From: an uncultured Pelagibacteraceae bacterium
Lineage (GTDB): Bacteria > Pseudomonadota > Alphaproteobacteria > Pelagibacterales > Pelagibacteraceae
NCBI GenBank assembly: GCA_902574705.1
Contig: CACGOM010000007.1
Span: 1 to 56,295 of the forward strand
Length of the DNA: 56,295 bases
Direction of reading: 5' to 3'
Positions within the stretch are counted from its first letter, which is position 1; every line of letters begins with the position of its first letter. Made by a program: the position numbers and the translations under genes. Shown one piece after another: positions 53,394 to 56,295 of the stretch. The notes beneath the pieces were generated by a model. The model had not been told where the DNA came from. It did no database searches and saw only the letters and a list, made by a program, of their open reading frames with translations.

Positions 53394-53425
53394 GGGAGCG
53401 GTTTCAGTCTCCCTCTGCCACTCCC
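53394..53425. terminator. G+C-rich stem-loop between convergent genes
   Basis: GGGAGCGG (53394-53401) faces CCACTCCC (53418-53425); the one bad pair is G-U only in minus-strand RNA, which then reads into TTTTAT, so it may terminate the phosphomutase transcript. GGGAG can instead pair with CTCCC at 53409-53413, giving two exclusive hairpins. The run is much richer in G+C than its surroundings. Confidence 0.5.
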
Positions 53426-53486
53426 TTAATACTCTTATATCCGATTCTCTCTTTTTGGATAAACTCTTATTAATTGAATCTTTAAG

Positions 53487-54932
53487 TTAAATTTTTTGAT
53501 CATAGTCCCCGATTTTACCAGTTTCCTGAAGAAGTTTATCTATAAAATAAAATATATTTTTCTTTCTTTCATCTGATGTTGGGCTTTCTGTAACAATTAC
53601 TAATGACGGTTTATTTGATGAAGCTCTAATTAAACCCCAAGATCCATCAGAAAGACTGAATCTGACACCGTTTACAGTTAAAATATTAATAATTTCTTCA
53701 TTGTCAATTTTTTTACCAGTTTCTTTTAAATTTATGATTTTTTTTGTGACTTCTTCAATTACGCCGTATTTTTCCTCATCTTTACAAAAGGGACCCATTG
53801 TTGGGCTTTGATATGTTTTAGGTAAAGATTCTAACAATTCACTTAGTTTTAACTTTTCATTATCTAGTAATTTACATACTTGTATTGCTGAATTAATCCC
53901 ATCATCATAACCGTATCCCAATGGTTGATTGAAAAAGAAATGTCCACTCTTTTCAAAACCAGCGATTGCATTATCTTCATTAACCTTCCTTTTGATATAT
54001 GAGTGGCCTGTTTTCCAATAAATAGTTTCACAATTATTTTTTTTTAAAATTTTATCATTTTCATACAAACCAGTAGATTTTACATCTACTACAAATTTAT
54101 TTTTAGGGTAGCTATTTGATATATCTCTTGCAAGCAGAAGTCCGATCTTATCTGAGAAGATTTCATTGCCTAATTCGTCAATAACCCCAACACGATCACC
54201 ATCACCATCAAAACCAAAACCAACATCTGCATTATTTTCTTTCACACATCTCGCAATTTCATGAAGCATTTTAAGATCTTCAGGGTTTGGATTATATTTA
54301 GGAAAGTTAAAATCTAAATTACAATCTAACTCAATTACTTCACAACCTATATTTCTCAATATATCTGGCGCAAAAATTCCTGCCGTTCCATTCCCACATG
54401 CAGCTACTACTTTTAGTTGTTTTCTAATTTTATTTTTTGATAAATTTTCTATGTATTTAGATTTATAATTTTCTATTTTCTTATAAGTTCCAGTACCGAT
54501 TTCAAATTTTTTGTCTAAAACAATCTCTTTTAATTCCTTCATTTCTTCATAACAATGCGTTAAACCTTTTTTGATACCCATCTTAATGCCTGTCCAACCA
54601 TTTTCATTATGGCTTGCTGTAATCATTGCTACAGCATCAAAATTTAGATCAAATTGTGAAAAGTAAACTGTTGGAGAAAGACATAAACCAAGATCTTCCA
54701 CATTACATCCTGTTGAAATTAAACCTTCTACAAAACTATCTTTTACCTCTTCACTGTAAGATCTATAATCATATCCAACTGCAACTCTTGGATTTTTTTT
54801 ATTTTTAATTACCTGTGAACCGAAGCCTTTTCCGACCTCCTTGATTCCTGCTCGGTTTATGTTTTTTGGGTACAACCACCGTGCGTCATATTCTCTAAAT
54901 CCAAAAGGGTCTATTTTTATTGTTTCAGACAT
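53487..54932 (-). CDS. Phosphomannomutase/phosphoglucomutase
   Basis: I use the ATG at 54932 because MSETIKIDPFGFREYDARW is the normal family start; the ATG at 55046 adds 38 residues that look non-coding. The 481-residue enzyme has the phosphoserine loop MITASHNENGWTGIKMG near residue 105, the metal loop FGFDGDGDRVGVID near 240, and the sugar-phosphate-binding C-terminus (ASSNKPSLVIVTE). It interconverts hexose-6- and -1-phosphates and would supply glucose-1-phosphate for RmlA or mannose-1-phosphate for other glycans. Confidence 0.92.
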   Translation of the reverse strand: MSETIKIDPFGFREYDARWLYPKNINRAGIKEVGKGFGSQVIKNKKNPRVAVGYDYRSYSEEVKDSFVEGLISTGCNVEDLGLCLSPTVYFSQFDLNFDAVAMITASHNENGWTGIKMGIKKGLTHCYEEMKELKEIVLDKKFEIGTGTYKKIENYKSKYIENLSKNKIRKQLKVVAACGNGTAGIFAPDILRNIGCEVIELDCNLDFNFPKYNPNPEDLKMLHEIARCVKENNADVGFGFDGDGDRVGVIDELGNEIFSDKIGLLLARDISNSYPKNKFVVDVKSTGLYENDKILKKNNCETIYWKTGHSYIKRKVNEDNAIAGFEKSGHFFFNQPLGYGYDDGINSAIQVCKLLDNEKLKLSELLESLPKTYQSPTMGPFCKDEEKYGVIEEVTKKIINLKETGKKIDNEEIINILTVNGVRFSLSDGSWGLIRASSNKPSLVIVTESPTSDERKKNIFYFIDKLLQETGKIGDYDQKI

Positions 54933-55039
54933 GTGGATATATCTACATTTTTTTTGGTTTTTTGTTGAATAAAAAAACAAATTTTCTATAAATGTTCTCT
55001 TGAATTGTCGTTTATATAGTATATTAACCTTTTCAACAC

Positions 55040-55079
55040 ACAACATATAGTTGTTTTACATAAGTTTAACGTTTATAAT
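55040..55079 (+). promoter_or_regulatory. Reductase gene promoter with overlapping palindrome
   Basis: TATAAT (55074-55079) is a perfect -10 element, 17 bases after TTGTTT (55051-55056). The inverted repeat ACAACATATAGTTGT (55040-55054) overlaps the -35 element and could be an operator. AAGGAAG follows, 5 bases ahead of the ATG at 55091. Confidence 0.55.
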
Positions 55080-55090
55080 AAGGAAGATAC

Positions 55091-56295
55091 ATGAATAAAG
55101 TCTTGTCTCAAGCCATCAAAAAGGCTGTCTCTGAATATACTAGTAACAATGTAGTTAATATAGAAGATAATAATCAAAAAAGACCAGACTTATTTTCACT
55201 TTCAGACAATACTGAGTTATTTCAAAATTCAAAAGGCATCACAATTAAAATCGACAGATCTAAAGATGAAAATTTAACTGATTTTGGAAAAGCAACATTA
55301 AGCGACAGATATTTGGGTCACAATGAATCTTTTCAGGATTTATTTGCAAGAGTTGCAAGTCATTATGCTGATGACAATTTACATGCTCAAAGATTATATA
55401 ATTATATTAGTAATTTATGGTTTATGCCAGCAACGCCTGTCCTATCAAATGGTGGAACAAAGAGAGGTTTACCTATCTCATGCTTTTTGAATGAGGCTGG
55501 AGATAGTTTACATGGGATTTTAGATTTATGGAGTGAGAATGTTTGGCTTGCTGCAAAAGGTGGTGGTATCGGAAGTTATTGGGGAAACTTAAGATCGATC
55601 GGTGAAAAAATTGGAAGAGTAGGAAAGACATCTGGAATTATTCCTTTCATAAAAGTTATGGACTCTTTAACAATGGCTATTAGCCAAGGTTCATTAAGAA
55701 GAGGATCTGCGGCTTGTTATCTTCCTATTGATCATCCTGAAATAGAAGAATTTATTGAAATGAGAAGACCAACTGGTGGAGATCCAAATAGAAGATCATT
55801 AAACCTACATCATGGAGTTCTTGTAAGTGACGCTTTCATGAGAGCAGTCGAATTAGATGAACAGTGGGCTCTAAAAAGCCCAAAAGATGGAGCAGTTCAG
55901 TCAACAGTTTCAGCAAGAAATTTATGGATAAGACTTTTAACAGCTAGAGTTGAAACTGGCGAGCCATATATAATTTATATAGATACAGTTAATAGACAAA
56001 TTCCTCAGCATCATAAACTTGCAAATTTAACTGTTAAAACTTCAAACTTGTGTAGTGAAATTACATTGCCAACTGGAGTTGATAAAGAAGGCAGAGATAG
56101 AACCGCTGTTTGTTGTTTGTCATCTTTAAATTTAGAAAAATATGATGAGTGGAAAGATGATAAAAACTTTGTAAAAGATGTGATGAGATTTTTAGATAAC
56201 GTATTAACTGATTTTATTGAGAGAGCACCTGAGGAATTTAGCGATGCAACCTATTCTGCAATGAAAGAAAGAAGTGTAGGTTTGGGAGTTATGGG
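55091..56295 (+). CDS. Ribonucleotide reductase large subunit, N-terminal part (3' end outside window)
   Basis: The frame starts MNKVLSQAIKKAVSEY and is open to the last base (about 401 codons), so the gene is partial. The MPATPVLSNGGTKRGLPISC segment with the first redox Cys, the AAKGGGIGSYWGNLR loop, the active-site NLCSEITLPTG and CCLSSLNL are those of the RNR catalytic chain. The N-terminal ATP-cone domain is not evident. Class I NrdA is more likely than B12-dependent NrdJ, but the class-defining C-terminus lies outside the window. A good AAGGAAG ribosome site supports the start. Confidence 0.88.
   Translation, partial: MNKVLSQAIKKAVSEYTSNNVVNIEDNNQKRPDLFSLSDNTELFQNSKGITIKIDRSKDENLTDFGKATLSDRYLGHNESFQDLFARVASHYADDNLHAQRLYNYISNLWFMPATPVLSNGGTKRGLPISCFLNEAGDSLHGILDLWSENVWLAAKGGGIGSYWGNLRSIGEKIGRVGKTSGIIPFIKVMDSLTMAISQGSLRRGSAACYLPIDHPEIEEFIEMRRPTGGDPNRRSLNLHHGVLVSDAFMRAVELDEQWALKSPKDGAVQSTVSARNLWIRLLTARVETGEPYIIYIDTVNRQIPQHHKLANLTVKTSNLCSEITLPTGVDKEGRDRTAVCCLSSLNLEKYDEWKDDKNFVKDVMRFLDNVLTDFIERAPEEFSDATYSAMKERSVGLGVM

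Noticed and set aside
53394-53425. tRNA or tmRNA gene
   Set aside because: Only the end resembles a tRNA 3' part; the putative T-loop would be 10 bases and no D-arm or anticodon arm exists upstream.
55040-55054. Clear NrdR box
   Set aside because: The inverted repeat is real, but several positions disagree with the NrdR consensus and no second box at the usual spacing was found.
1-56295. CRISPR array, insertion sequence or prophage
   Set aside because: No regularly spaced repeats, transposase, integrase or phage structural genes were seen.

Overview
The window looks like a chromosomal piece of a SAR11-type (Pelagibacterales) marine alphaproteobacterium. This rests on strongly A+T-rich sequence, very short intergenic gaps, many 1-4 nt start/stop overlaps, Lys/Asn-rich proteins, and gene content typical of that lineage: periplasmic-binding-protein transporters for taurine, C4/keto acids and basic amino acids, a fused SpeD-SpeE, and small DUF proteins. 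The assignment is inference; no rRNA is present to confirm it.

Layout. 1-843 is the end of a membrane protein. 850-8968 is a sulfonate/omega-amino-acid block: divergent tauABC plus a small membrane protein on the minus strand, and an omega-amino-acid:pyruvate aminotransferase, alanine dehydrogenase, FAD oxidoreductase and small anchored peptide on the plus strand. 8974-11988 holds a short beta-carbonic-anhydrase-like protein, a secreted protein, two tandem Fur-type operators in front of a 60-residue Cys-rich protein, an M24-fold hydrolase without metal ligands, and a LysE-type exporter. 12008-21482 has a minus-strand operon (GMC oxidoreductase, TerC, SDR, M23 peptidase), a TRAP transporter (dctPQM), an NCS1 permease and a zinc alcohol dehydrogenase. 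21466-24898 contains small and housekeeping genes, including a 46-residue membrane protein.

24998-33336 is a CAU tRNA followed by a very A+T-rich sugar island. It encodes RmlA, RmlB, an RmlC-type epimerase, an EvaA-type 2,3-dehydratase, a Gfo/Idh 3-ketoreductase, a sugar C-methyltransferase, an SDR and two glycosyltransferases. Together these match, step by step, the known route to a dTDP-2,6-dideoxy-3-C-methylhexose of the mycarose type. 33333-40069 combines apt, mtnP, mtnA, a FucA-like class II aldolase and a SpeD-SpeE fusion, which together would make spermidine and recycle its by-product methylthioadenosine to adenine nucleotides and DHAP. DUF1015 and TrpB2 genes sit between them.

40131-43175 is a basic-amino-acid ABC system without its ATPase, plus a nitrilase-family amidase. 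43172-53389 is mixed chromosomal content: DUF6165, GT9, IclR, GT4, redoxin, gamma-carbonic anhydrase, DUF805, PNPOx-like, beta-hydroxyacid dehydrogenase, MFS, rpoZ, dusA and a TauE/SafE permease. The right end has a phosphohexomutase divergent from the start of a ribonucleotide reductase large subunit, which runs off the window.

Regulatory structure visible by eye: a hairpin follows each of the three transporter binding-protein genes, just before the next transporter gene; tandem Fur-like palindromes lie near 9912 and 9962; and a strong promoter with an overlapping palindrome precedes the reductase gene. No CRISPR array, insertion sequence or prophage was seen. No stretch longer than about 180 bases lacks a gene.
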